This document shows, piece after piece, positions 8,016 to 16,434 of a stretch of DNA of 64,000 nucleotides. Each line of letters begins with the position of its first letter. Position 1 is the first letter of the stretch. Source of the DNA: WHSW01 sp963767475 (GTDB taxonomy: Bacteria > Actinomycetota > Thermoleophilia > Solirubrobacterales > 70-9); assembly GCA_963767475.1 (NCBI GenBank), contig CAVYEI010000002.1, forward strand, positions 372,001 to 436,000. Direction: 5' to 3'. The position numbers and the translations under genes were made by a program. A model generated the notes under the pieces. That model searched no databases, was not told where the DNA came from, and worked only from the letters and a program-made list of their open reading frames with translations.

Positions 8016-8660
8016 ATGGGCATCCGAGGCGGTTCGCAATCCGGTGCGGCGACGGTCGAACACGCCGGCATCTCCCTCCTGGTCGCGCTGCTGCTCGTCG
8101 CCGGGATCGCGGCGCTCGCGGCCGGCACCGACCGCAGCGGCCGCGAGCTCGGCTCGACCCTGGCGCGAAAGCTGCGCTGCGCGGCCGTCGGCCCGGGACC
8201 GTGCTGGCGCGATCCGCTGACCGAGGCCTACGGCCGCCCGCTGGCCGGCGCAGTCAGGGCGCTGGCGCCCGCTCCCGCCACCCTCCCCGGACCCGGCGGC
8301 CCGCTGCTCCCGGTCGACTTTCGCCGCTGTCGCTCGGCGAGCTGCGCCGCGCCGGGCATCCGGCCCGGGCTCACCGCCTCCAACCGCCGGGTGACCGTGT
8401 TCGTCTCGATCGACGACCGGCGCGCCGCGGTGGGCTTAGCCGAAATCACATACTGGCTTTACCGACCGGGTCTAGGCTGGGAACGGGTCACGCGGCTCGT
8501 CAGCTCGGCAGACCTCGCCGCGCTCGCCTCGACCCCGCTGCTCGACGACGCCGTCCCCACCCTGGTCGCGCTCGAGACCCTCGACGGCCGCAACCAGTAC
8601 GAGTTCGCGCCCGGCGAGGAGCCGCCCTGGCGCTGGCGGGTGCAGTCTGTCTACCCGTGA
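8016..8660 (+). CDS. TadE-like pilin-type membrane protein
   Basis: A 214-residue protein with N-terminus SGAATVEHAGISLLVALLLV, which matches the pattern of TadE/Flp-type pseudopilins (Gly before a Glu-containing hydrophobic helix, processed by a prepilin peptidase). The rest is a soluble domain with Cys pairs in RKLRC/GPCW and RRCRSASC, probably exported. No other tad genes lie in the window, so membership of a pilus system cannot be shown. Confidence 0.6.
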   Translation: MGIRGGSQSGAATVEHAGISLLVALLLVAGIAALAAGTDRSGRELGSTLARKLRCAAVGPGPCWRDPLTEAYGRPLAGAVRALAPAPATLPGPGGPLLPVDFRRCRSASCAAPGIRPGLTASNRRVTVFVSIDDRRAAVGLAEITYWLYRPGLGWERVTRLVSSADLAALASTPLLDDAVPTLVALETLDGRNQYEFAPGEEPPWRWRVQSVYP

Positions 8661-8729
8661 TCGCCAGGTGCCGAACGCTCACACCTAGGGTCGGTAGGCC
8701 GACGACGCAGGCACTGGTTCGCTGCCCGC

Positions 8730-9440
8730 ATGAATCGAATCCCCCGCTTCTTCATCCTGCCCCTGACCCTCGCGGCGATCGCCGCCCTGCCCACGGCCGC
8801 GGCGGCCGCCGCACGCTGCGACGGTCGCAAGGCGACTGTCGTCGGCTCCGATCGCGGCGAGCGCATCGTCGCCAAACCCCGCGACGTGATCGTCAGCCGC
8901 GGTGGCGACGATCGGGTCGAGATCTCGTACCGAAACGTCGTCGCCTGCCTCGGACCGGGTCGCGACGACGCCGAGTTCTCGGACACGACCGGCGGCGACG
9001 CGCGCGTTTTCGGCCAGGCCGGCAACGACGAGATCGTGCCCTCTGAGGGAGACCTCGACTACGCGCAGGTCTATCTCGAGATCGTCGCCGCCGGAGGCCC
9101 GGGCGACGACCTGCTGGTCGGCGCCTACGCCGGCGACCGGCTCTCCGGGGGAGCGGGCGAGGACGTGATCATCGGCAACCACAGCGCCGACACGATCGAA
9201 GGTGGCGGCGGAGGCGACCGCCTGTTTGGCAACAGTCCGACGATCGAGTGGGTCGACGGGCGCAACCGGATCTCCGGCGGCGCTGGCAACGCCCGCATCT
9301 TCGGCGGCTACAAGGACGACCGCCTGAGCGGCGAGAGCGGCGCCGACCGGATCAAGGGCAACGACGGCGACGACACGGCGCTCGGTGGATCGGGGCACGA
9401 CAAATGCGAGGCCGAGCGCGAGCGCGGCTGCGAGCGCTAG
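8730..9440 (+). CDS. Secreted RTX-like calcium-binding repeat protein
   Basis: A 236-residue protein with a Sec signal peptide (residues 1-28, ending AAAAAARC) followed by glycine/aspartate-rich nonapeptide repeats of the hemolysin type, such as GGDDRVE, GQAGNDEIV, GGPGDDLLVG, GGAGEDVIIG, GGGGGDRLFG and GNDGDDTALG. Such repeats fold into a Ca2+-binding beta roll outside the cell. No catalytic domain is present, so this is a repeat-only protein. Two terminal cysteines (DKCEAERERGC) could close the roll. Confidence 0.85.
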   Translation: MNRIPRFFILPLTLAAIAALPTAAAAAARCDGRKATVVGSDRGERIVAKPRDVIVSRGGDDRVEISYRNVVACLGPGRDDAEFSDTTGGDARVFGQAGNDEIVPSEGDLDYAQVYLEIVAAGGPGDDLLVGAYAGDRLSGGAGEDVIIGNHSADTIEGGGGGDRLFGNSPTIEWVDGRNRISGGAGNARIFGGYKDDRLSGESGADRIKGNDGDDTALGGSGHDKCEAERERGCER

Positions 9441-9455
9441 CCGAGCAGCGGTCGC

Positions 9456-10379
9456 CTACCAGTGGGCGTCGTGATGCTCCATCACGCCGAAGCCCTCGGC
9501 GAGCTCGAGCCCGCCCGGCAGTGAGCCGGTGAAGGTGCCGAACGGCTGGCGGTAGAGGTAGCGGGCCCAGGGCTTGTCCTCCTGCTTGCTGCGCTCGGCT
9601 TCGGCCGAGAACTCGAGCCGGGCGCCGTCGACCTCGATCGCCTCGAGGCCCTCGAAGCTCGCCGGACCGGGCTCGCTCGGCTGCCCGTCGACCCAGACCG
9701 CGCGCTCGGAGCGCTCGGGCGGATCGTTGATGCCGCTGACCAGGTTCCAGCCCACGGCGCGGCCGTCGGTCGTCTGCCCGACGCCCGCGGACCAGTCCCA
9801 GACCGTGTGGTGGGGGTGATAGCCGCACGACTCGTCCTCGACCCCGCGCGCCTCGCAGCGGATCCGGCGCTCGCCGATGCGGACGTCGCACTCGACCTCC
9901 ACCACCCGCTTTCGCGTCCACACGTAGCCGTCGTCCTCGCCCGTGGCGCAGACGGTCTCGGCCCACTTGCCCTCCCCGGCGCGCAGGAAGGCGCGGATCT
10001 GCTCCTCCTCGTCCTTCCTCGGCCCCGCCTCGATCCGCACCAGCGTGCCACCCTGCTCGGGCGCCCAGTCGATCCGTCCGGTGTGCTCGCCCTCGGCGAG
10101 CTCGGTCCAGGCCTCGCCCCGGGCAAGCCGGGGCGCGATCATCCGGGTGCGCTCGTGAAGCTTTCGCTCCTCGCGATCCCAGATCGCCCAGAACGTCTGC
10201 CCCAGCGGCCCGACCTGGACTCGCGCCGCGCAGACGAGCACTTCCTCGGAGAAGGCACCCAGGTAACGCCAGCGTTTGCGCCAATTTCCGTTTCGGCGCA
10301 GCGGCACCTTGCCGGGCGGCAGCGGCAGGTCCGGGCGCCCCTCACCGGGACCACGCCACGGAAGGCCGGCGGTCGTCAC
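9456..10379 (-). CDS. DUF2804-like protein
   Basis: A 307-residue protein with features I associate with DUF2804: an N-terminal LPWRG/PLRRNGNWRKRWRYLG region, a central HPHHTVWDWSAGVGQT, and VGWNLVSGINDPPERSERAV before a C-terminal YLYRQPFGTFTGSLPGG. The family is predicted to have a lipocalin-like beta-barrel similar to hydroxyneurosporene synthase/CrtC relatives; the substrate is unknown. No signal peptide. It lies 4 bp after the carboxylase gene on the same strand and may be co-transcribed with it. Confidence 0.65.
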   Translation of the reverse strand: MTTAGLPWRGPGEGRPDLPLPPGKVPLRRNGNWRKRWRYLGAFSEEVLVCAARVQVGPLGQTFWAIWDREERKLHERTRMIAPRLARGEAWTELAEGEHTGRIDWAPEQGGTLVRIEAGPRKDEEEQIRAFLRAGEGKWAETVCATGEDDGYVWTRKRVVEVECDVRIGERRIRCEARGVEDESCGYHPHHTVWDWSAGVGQTTDGRAVGWNLVSGINDPPERSERAVWVDGQPSEPGPASFEGLEAIEVDGARLEFSAEAERSKQEDKPWARYLYRQPFGTFTGSLPGGLELAEGFGVMEHHDAHW

Positions 10380-10383
10380 GGCG

Positions 10384-12162
10384 CTACTCGATCACGCAGA
10401 TCTGGTCGCCGGAGTTGATCGCGGCGCCCTCGGTGACGTTCAGCTCCGCGACCTTGCCGGCGCGGTGGGCGGTGATCTCGTTCTCCATCTTCATCGCCTC
10501 GATCACGCAGATCAGCGCCCCCTCCTCGACCGCGTCGCCCTTCTTCACCGCGACCTTGAGGATCGACCCCTGAAGCGGCGAGGGCAACGCCGGGCCGCTG
10601 GCGGCGCTGCTCGAGCCGCCCGACTTCTCCCGCTTCGGCGGCCGCCGGCCGCCGGCCGCGGCACCGGCGGCAGGAGCCGCCGCGCCGATCACCTTGACCG
10701 CGTGCAGGCGGCCGTCGACCTCGACCGCGTAGGTGCGCTCGACGAGCTCCTCGGGCTCCTGTCCTTCCTCCGACCCTGACCCGCCCGGAGGCGAAGCCGA
10801 GGACGTGTCAGGCGCTGTTTGTTTCAACCACTTCTTGTCCTCGGTCAGATCGCGGCAGGTCTCGCCCTTGGCCCATTGCTCGGTCGCCAGGATCGCCTGA
10901 TGGAACGGGATCAGCGTGGTCAGCGGTGAGATCTCGTACTCGCCGAGCGCGCGCAGCATCCGCGCGGTCGCCTTCTCGCGGTCGACGTCCCAGGTGATCA
11001 GCTTGGCGACCATCGGGTCGTAGATCGGGGTCACCTCGCCGCCGGCCTCGAGGCCCGAGTCGACGCGGACGCCGGGGCCGGCGGGCTCGATGTAGTGGTC
11101 GATCCTGCCCGGCGCCGGGGCGAAGTTCTTGTGCGCGGCCTCGGCGTTGATCCGGCACTCGATCGCGTGTCCGCGCAGCTCGACCTCGTCCTGGGCGATC
11201 GAGAGCTTCTCGCCGGCGGCGATCGAGACCTGCTCGCGAACGATGTCGAACCCGGTGACCATCTCGGTGACGCAGTGCTCGACCTGGACCCGGGTGTTCA
11301 TCTCGAGGAAGAAGTAGTCGTCGCCGACCTGCATGCCCTCGACCGTGCCGGCGCCGCGGTAGTCGACCGCGAGCGCCGCGTCGGTGGCGATCTTGCCGAT
11401 CCGCGCGCGCATCTCGGCGTCGACGTGCGGGCCGGGCGCCTCTTCGATCAGCTTCTGGTGACGGCGCTGGATCGAGCAGTCGCGCTCGCCGAGATGAATC
11501 ACGGTGCCGTGCGAGTCGGCGAGCACCTGAACCTCGACGTGGCGCGGGTCCTCGAGGTAACGCTCCAGATAGACGCGGTCGTCGGAGAAGAACTTCTCGC
11601 CCTCGCGGGCGGCGCCGGTGAACGCCTCCTCGAGCTCGTCGGGCGTCTGGGCGACGCGAAAGCCCTTGCCGCCACCACCGCCCGCAGCCTTGCAGGCGAC
11701 CGGGTAGCCGATCTCCTTCGCGACCTTGGCGGCCGCCTTTACGTCGGGCGAGGGCTCAGTCGAGCCGGGGACGATCGGCACGCCGGCCTCCTGCATGATC
11801 TCGCGGGCGCGGGTCTTCGAGCCCATCGCCTCGATCGCCGACGCCGGCGGGCCGATGAACACGACCCCCGCCTGCTCGCAGGCCTCGGCGAAGGCGGCGT
11901 TCTCGGCCAGGAAGCCGTAGCCCGGGTGGATCGCCTCGGCTCCGGACTTGGCGGCGACATCGAGGATCTTCTCGATCGAGAGGTAGCTCTCGGCGGGGAT
12001 CGAAGGGCCGAGCAGGAAGGCTTCGTCTGCCTCGCGCACGTGCGGGGTCTCGCGGTCGGCCTCGGAGTAGACGCCGACCGAGGCGATGCTCATCTCCTCG
12101 AGCGCACGCATGACCCGGATCGCGATCTCTCCCCGGTTCGCGACCAGGACCTTCTCAAACAT
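10384..12162 (-). CDS. Acetyl-/propionyl-CoA carboxylase alpha chain (biotin carboxylase + biotin carrier)
   Basis: A 592-residue protein. The biotin carboxylase part (about 1-450) starts with FEKVLVANRGEIAIRVMRA and has the ATP-grasp Gly-rich loop KAAGGGGGKGFR, then ERDCSIQRRHQKLIEEAPG and the EMNTRVQVEH active-site segment. A variable Ala/Gly/Pro linker (about 460-520) leads to a biotinyl domain with EAMKMEN, whose Lys carries biotin. The enzyme carboxylates biotin with ATP and bicarbonate; the beta (carboxyltransferase) subunit is not in this window, so acetyl- versus propionyl-CoA use is open. ATG 12162 is the conserved start; upstream codons are not homologous. Confidence 0.92.
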   Translation of the reverse strand: MFEKVLVANRGEIAIRVMRALEEMSIASVGVYSEADRETPHVREADEAFLLGPSIPAESYLSIEKILDVAAKSGAEAIHPGYGFLAENAAFAEACEQAGVVFIGPPASAIEAMGSKTRAREIMQEAGVPIVPGSTEPSPDVKAAAKVAKEIGYPVACKAAGGGGGKGFRVAQTPDELEEAFTGAAREGEKFFSDDRVYLERYLEDPRHVEVQVLADSHGTVIHLGERDCSIQRRHQKLIEEAPGPHVDAEMRARIGKIATDAALAVDYRGAGTVEGMQVGDDYFFLEMNTRVQVEHCVTEMVTGFDIVREQVSIAAGEKLSIAQDEVELRGHAIECRINAEAAHKNFAPAPGRIDHYIEPAGPGVRVDSGLEAGGEVTPIYDPMVAKLITWDVDREKATARMLRALGEYEISPLTTLIPFHQAILATEQWAKGETCRDLTEDKKWLKQTAPDTSSASPPGGSGSEEGQEPEELVERTYAVEVDGRLHAVKVIGAAAPAAGAAAGGRRPPKREKSGGSSSAASGPALPSPLQGSILKVAVKKGDAVEEGALICVIEAMKMENEITAHRAGKVAELNVTEGAAINSGDQICVIE

Positions 12163-12210
12163 CGCGCGGCAGCTTAACGGTCGGCCTGCGTGCGGCCAAT
12201 CACAGTAACC

Positions 12211-12240
12211 GTGACATATTCCGGTGTAACATCGGGTAAT
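12211..12240 (+). promoter_or_regulatory. Candidate sigma-70-type promoter for the membrane-protein gene at 12298
   Basis: GTGACA (12211-12216) and GGTAAT (12235-12240) are separated by 18 bp. The region also holds repeated GTAAC motifs (12205-12209 and 12226-12230), one of which resembles a half-site of the palindrome at 48431-48450. Transcription would start about 50 bp before the gene. Motif match is moderate. Confidence 0.35.
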
Positions 12241-12297
12241 GGCATGGTGAGCCGCCCGAAGCGGCCAGCCGTCTCGCACCCAAACAAGGAGCTCGAG

Positions 12298-14145
12298 ATG
12301 AACACCGTTGACTCAGCCCCCGCCGCGGGCGCAGAACTTGGCCAGGTGATCGGCGCCACTGGCGCCGCGATGCTGGCGACCGCAGCCCTGCTGTGGCTTG
12401 GCTGGGCCCACCGCACCGGCCGCACGGACCTGCTTCGGCGCGCGGCCCGCTTCGCCGCGCGCGACACCGGCTTCGCCCCCTGGGCGGCGCTGCCCTCGCT
12501 GATCGCCGCCGGCTCGCTGCTGGTCGCCCTGCTCGGCATGTACTGGGACATCTCCCTGCACATCGACGACGGTCGCGACGCCGGGCCGCTCGCCAACCCG
12601 GCCCACTACCTGATCCTCGCCGGCCTCTACGGCATCTTCGCCGCCGGCTTCTTGGCGATCGTCCTCCCCGAGGGCAAGCCCTCGAGCCGCGCGATCAAGA
12701 TCAGCGGCGACTGGTATGCCCCGCTCGGCGGGGTGGCGATGCTTGCCGCGTCGGCCTTCGCCCTCGTCGGCTTTCCGCTCGACGACGTCTGGCACCGGAT
12801 CTTCGGCCAGGACGTGACCCTCTGGGGCCCAACCCACCTGATGCTGATCGGCGGCGCCGGGCTGACCCTGATCGGCAGCGCGATCCTGATCGTCGAGGGA
12901 CGTGGCGAGAGCGCCGAGCAGGCGCCATCGCCTCGGCTGCTCGACCGCCTGGTCGCCAACGTCGCCCGCTACCGGCGCTTCTTCGCCATGGGCGGGCTGC
13001 TGATCGGCCTCTCCACCTTCCAGGCCGAGTTCGACTTCGGCGTGCCGCAGTTCCAGCTCGTGCTCGAGCCGATCATGCTCGCCTTCGCCGCCGGGGTCGC
13101 CCTGGTCGCGGCGCGGATCTGGATCGGTCCCGGCGCCGCGCTCGGCTCGGCCGTCTTCTTCATCGTCGTCCGCGGCGCGATCGCGCTGATCGTCGGCGAC
13201 GTCTTCGGCCAGACGATGCCCCACATGCCGCTCTATCTCGCCGAGGCGCTCTGCGTCGAGGCGGCGGCGCTGGTGATCTCCACCAAGCGCAGCTACGCCT
13301 TCGGGGCGCTCTCCGGTGCGCTGATCGGCACCGTCGGCTTCTTTGCCGAATACGCCTGGTCGCACGTGTGGATGCCCGTCCCGTGGCCCGAGAGCCTGAT
13401 CTCGGAGGCGATCCTGCCGGCGCTGGCGACGGCGATCGCAGCCGGCCTCCTCGGCGCCTACCTGGGCGGATCGTTCGCCGCCGCCGGCTCCCGGCGCAGC
13501 GGCTTCTCCGCCCCGGCGATCGTCCCGGCGGCGCTGGCCGCGGTCGCGATCATCGCAGTCGTCGGCCTCAACGTCGGCGACAAGACCCCGAGCGGCTGGA
13601 GCGCGCAGGTCAGCCTCGACGAGGTCCGCTCGGGCCCGGAGCGCACGGTCGAGGCGACAGTGCGCCTCGATCCCGCCGAGCTCGGCGACGACGCCTACTG
13701 GTTGCAGGCGATCGCCTGGCAGGGAGGCGGCCTGGTCGTCGACCAGCTCGAGCGAGTCTCGCCCGGCGTCTATGAGACCACCAAGCCGATCCCGGTTCAC
13801 GGGACCTGGAAGACGCTGATTCGCCTCCAGCGCGACAACTACGTCGCCGGCCTGCCGGTCTACATGCCGGAGGACACGGCGATCCCGGCCCCGGGCGTGA
13901 GCGCTTCGGCGAACTTCGAGCGCCCGTTCACCGACGAGACCCAGATCCTCCAGCGCGAGCTCAAGTCCGACGTCCCCGGCTACCTGACCGCGATCGCCTA
14001 CTCGGTCGTCGCCTCGATCGTGCTCGGGCTGCTGCTCTTGCTGGGCTGGGTGCTCAACCGGATCGCGCGCCCCGACGATGGGCGCTCGCGCCGCGATCGC
14101 GCGCCCACCGGCCGGCCCTCCGGCGCCCGGGAGGCGACGGCATGA
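12298..14145 (+). CDS. Large polytopic membrane protein with extracytoplasmic FixH/YtkA-like domain
   Basis: A 615-residue protein with about 13 hydrophobic segments. Residues 1-450 hold about twelve helices; about 470-565 form a soluble beta-sandwich-like domain (GVYETTKPIPVHGTWKTLI, then VYMPED) that resembles FixH/YtkA domains; a last helix (about 575-600) and a basic tail follow. Potential metal or heme ligands cluster near membrane edges: Asp84, His88, Asp90/91, His103, Asp162/163, His166 and His180. The ATG at 12298 has an AGGAG site 6 bp upstream. The gene is coupled by ATGA to a 45-codon membrane microprotein. I do not recognise the family; a copper- or heme-related membrane role is only a hypothesis. 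Confidence 0.75.
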   Translation: MNTVDSAPAAGAELGQVIGATGAAMLATAALLWLGWAHRTGRTDLLRRAARFAARDTGFAPWAALPSLIAAGSLLVALLGMYWDISLHIDDGRDAGPLANPAHYLILAGLYGIFAAGFLAIVLPEGKPSSRAIKISGDWYAPLGGVAMLAASAFALVGFPLDDVWHRIFGQDVTLWGPTHLMLIGGAGLTLIGSAILIVEGRGESAEQAPSPRLLDRLVANVARYRRFFAMGGLLIGLSTFQAEFDFGVPQFQLVLEPIMLAFAAGVALVAARIWIGPGAALGSAVFFIVVRGAIALIVGDVFGQTMPHMPLYLAEALCVEAAALVISTKRSYAFGALSGALIGTVGFFAEYAWSHVWMPVPWPESLISEAILPALATAIAAGLLGAYLGGSFAAAGSRRSGFSAPAIVPAALAAVAIIAVVGLNVGDKTPSGWSAQVSLDEVRSGPERTVEATVRLDPAELGDDAYWLQAIAWQGGGLVVDQLERVSPGVYETTKPIPVHGTWKTLIRLQRDNYVAGLPVYMPEDTAIPAPGVSASANFERPFTDETQILQRELKSDVPGYLTAIAYSVVASIVLGLLLLLGWVLNRIARPDDGRSRRDRAPTGRPSGAREATA

Positions 14146-14279
14146 CCCTGGTGATCGCCCACGCCGGCCACTGGCTGACCACGGTGGGCTTCGCGCTCGC
14201 GCCGCTGACCGTGATCGCCGGCGTCGTCGCGCTGGCGCTCGCCGAGCGCCGCCGCGGCGGCTCCGCCGACGGCTGCTGA
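14142..14279 (+). CDS. 45-residue single-helix membrane microprotein
   Basis: The ATG overlaps the stop of the large membrane-protein gene (ATGA, 14142-14145). The product has a short N-terminus with two His (VIAHAGHWLTT), one transmembrane helix (about residues 15-34), then a positive stretch ERRRGG and a last Cys. Positive charges after the helix suggest an outside N-terminus. Size, coupling and topology are typical of small accessory subunits of membrane complexes. No homologue was recognised. Confidence 0.65.
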   Translation: MTLVIAHAGHWLTTVGFALAPLTVIAGVVALALAERRRGGSADGC

Positions 14280-14282
14280 GCC

Positions 14283-15233
14283 TCAGCGGCCGGCGCGCCG
14301 CCAGGCGGCGCCGATTGCCGCCACATGGCGATCGTCGGTGCCGCAGCAGCCGCCGAGAACAGTCAGGTTCGGCAGCTTCTCGGCGAGCGCGACGTAGCGC
14401 GCGCCGAGATCCTCGGGGTCGCCGGCGTCGAGCTCCTCGGCTTGGTCGAGCTCGGCGTGGCTCATCGTCGACGCGTTCGCCCGCACGCCGAGGATTCGCG
14501 CCGCCCACGGCGCCTCGGGGTCGAGGACCGAGTCGAAGTGGGTCGGATGCGCGCAGTTGATCATGAAGTACGCGGGCCCGGCGTCGGTCTCGGCGTCGAT
14601 GCGCTCGATCGCCTCGCCCAGCGGCTGACCGCTGGGGAGGCGCCCGTCGGTCTCCAGCGTGAGCGAGATCACCGCCGGCAGCCCGGCGGCGGCGGCCGCC
14701 CGCGTGATCCCGATCGCCTCCTCGGCGTAGGTCATCGTCACCGCGCTGACCAGCTCGGCGTCGGTCGCGGCGAAGCTCGCTATCTGGGTCGCGTGGTAGA
14801 GCTCGGCTTCGGCCGCGGACAGCAGCACGGACGGGTTGTAGCCGTCGTCCTGGGGGCCGACGACGCCGGAGATCACGATCGGCCCGGCGACGCGCGGGGC
14901 ATGTGAGTCGCGCAGCTCGAGCAGCAGCTCGATCGAGCGGCGGTTGAGCCCGTCGAGTTGCTCGGGTGAGTATCCGAGCTCCGTCGCCCAGCGCGGGCTG
15001 GCGCGCCAGGTCGGGGTCTCGAGCAGGAACCCGGCCTGGTGGTCGGCCGCGAGCACCAGATAGGACTCGTAGTACTCGCGCAGGATGCGCTCGCCCTCTT
15101 CGTCGCCGACCAGCTTGAAGGCGGCGAACAGCGGCAGCTCGATCCCGCGCTGGAAGATCAGCGTCGTCTCGAGCCCGCCGTCGGTGAGAAACAGTCCGCC
15201 GTCGAGCTGTGGCAGCAGGGCGCGACCGGTCAC
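14283..15233 (-). CDS. Homocysteine S-methyltransferase family protein
   Basis: A 316-residue TIM-barrel protein of the Hcy-binding family. N-terminal LTDGGLETTLIFQRG is the typical first strand; the zinc cysteines are in INCAHP (about 233) and GGCCGTD (about 298), giving the expected Cys...Cys-Cys set. It transfers a methyl group, classically from S-methylmethionine or betaine, to homocysteine; the donor cannot be read from sequence. It stands alone, 27 bp upstream of a glyoxalase-like gene on the same strand. Confidence 0.9.
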   Translation of the reverse strand: MTGRALLPQLDGGLFLTDGGLETTLIFQRGIELPLFAAFKLVGDEEGERILREYYESYLVLAADHQAGFLLETPTWRASPRWATELGYSPEQLDGLNRRSIELLLELRDSHAPRVAGPIVISGVVGPQDDGYNPSVLLSAAEAELYHATQIASFAATDAELVSAVTMTYAEEAIGITRAAAAAGLPAVISLTLETDGRLPSGQPLGEAIERIDAETDAGPAYFMINCAHPTHFDSVLDPEAPWAARILGVRANASTMSHAELDQAEELDAGDPEDLGARYVALAEKLPNLTVLGGCCGTDDRHVAAIGAAWRRAGR

Positions 15234-15260
15234 GCGGTCAGCGTATCGAGGGGCGCCGCC

Positions 15261-15677
15261 TCACTCGTGCAGCCAGGGCGCGTAGCTGATCCCGATCACC
15301 GAGCCCTCGATCGACAGCACCCGGGCGACCGTCTGGCCCCACGGCTCCTTGCGGGCACCGTGCAGAAGCGAGAAGCCCTGCCCCTCGAGCTCCTCGGCGG
15401 CCGCCGCCACGGCGGCCTCGTCGGCGACCTCGAACTCAATCGTGACCTGGGGGACCGTGAGATCGGCGGGCCACTCGTCGGTGCCGAAGCAGGCCTGCGC
15501 CACCTCGGTCAGCGGCCAGACGCCGAAGTGCTTGCTGCCGCCGACATCGCCGCTGGCGTAGTACTCGGTGCCGCCCGCCGCCTCGAGCGGTAGGCCCAGG
15601 GCATCGACGTAGAGTTTGCGACTCTGCGGTGGGTCAGTCGCGACCACGGCAACGCCGGCGATGAATTCGATCTTCAC
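15261..15677 (-). CDS. Glyoxalase/VOC-superfamily protein
   Basis: A 138-residue protein with the paired beta-alpha-beta-beta-beta modules of the vicinal oxygen chelate fold (EFIAGVAVVATDPPQSRKLY at the start and VTIEFEVADEAAVAAAAEEL in the second module). GTG 15677 is preferred because AAGGAAA lies at the right distance and the fold begins there. The gene is divergent from the AraC-type gene at 15739 with 61 bp between them, so shared control is likely. Substrate unknown. Confidence 0.85.
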   Translation of the reverse strand: MKIEFIAGVAVVATDPPQSRKLYVDALGLPLEAAGGTEYYASGDVGGSKHFGVWPLTEVAQACFGTDEWPADLTVPQVTIEFEVADEAAVAAAAEELEGQGFSLLHGARKEPWGQTVARVLSIEGSVIGISYAPWLHE

Positions 15678-15738
15678 GCTGATTTCCTTTCGGTAATGGT
15701 GGAGTGAGAACATCCAAGCCGATCCGAGCGAGGACGTC

Positions 15739-16431
15739 TTGAACGAAACGGACACCTATCGCGAGTTTGCGCCGCCCGCCCACCTGCGGAGCTCGATCGC
15801 CTGCCTGTGGACGCGTCGCGGCGACGGCGGCACCGTCCGCATCCTTCCCGACGCCTGTAGCGACATCATCTGGCGCTCGGGCGAGCCGGCCCTGGTCGCC
15901 GGCCCCGATACCGGCCCTTCGTTCTCGGTGACGAGGCCGGGAAGCCTGATCGTCGGCGTGCGCTTTCTTCCCGGTGCCGGCGGGCCGGCACTCGGCCTGC
16001 CGCTCGATCAGCTCTGCGACGAGCGCATCCAGCTGTCCGACCTCGGGCTCGACGGCAAGCAGACCCTCGGCGGCGATCTGGAGCTCGGCGACGCGCTCAG
16101 CCGCGTGGCCGCGCTGGCCGCCGACCTGGTCGCCGCGGGGCCTCCGGATCGCGCCGTGCAGGCGGCGACCGCACGCCTGCTGGACCCGCGCCAGCGCGTC
16201 GACCGGCTGGCTGCCGAGATCGGCCTCAGCGAACGCCAGCTACGCCGCCGTGTTCGGGCTTCGGTCGGCTATGGGCCGAAGACGCTGCAGCGCGTCCTGC
16301 GACTGCGGCGCTTTCTGCAGAGCGATCGCCAAAACCTCGGTCGCGCTGCCCTCGACGCCGGCTACGCCGATCAGGCGCATCTGACCCGCGACTGCCGGCG
16401 ACTCACGGGCCTGGCGCCGGGCGCCCTCTAG
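15739..16431 (+). CDS. AraC-family transcriptional regulator
   Basis: A 230-residue protein with start TTG 15739 preceded by GAGGAC. The N-terminal half (about 1-125) is the DUF6597-type sensor domain (FAPPAHLRSSIACLWTRR, PDACSDIIW). The C-terminal half has the two AraC helix-turn-helix units: LAAEIGLSERQLRRRVRASVG and the second one around AALDAGYADQAHLTRDCRRL. It probably controls the divergent glyoxalase gene. Confidence 0.88.
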   Translation: MNETDTYREFAPPAHLRSSIACLWTRRGDGGTVRILPDACSDIIWRSGEPALVAGPDTGPSFSVTRPGSLIVGVRFLPGAGGPALGLPLDQLCDERIQLSDLGLDGKQTLGGDLELGDALSRVAALAADLVAAGPPDRAVQAATARLLDPRQRVDRLAAEIGLSERQLRRRVRASVGYGPKTLQRVLRLRRFLQSDRQNLGRAALDAGYADQAHLTRDCRRLTGLAPGAL

Positions 16432-16434
16432 CGG

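Noticed and set aside
10745..10806. Sequence in the carboxylase linker similar to the hairpin repeat
   Set aside because: Only a GGCTTCGCCTC part matches; the CCTCAAC core and the stem are missing, so it is not counted as a sixth copy.
12313..14508. A very long open frame (731 codons) antisense to the large membrane-protein gene
   Set aside because: It is low-complexity Arg/Asp/Gly-rich sequence, has no domain, and is explained by the codon bias of the opposite strand at about 70% GC.
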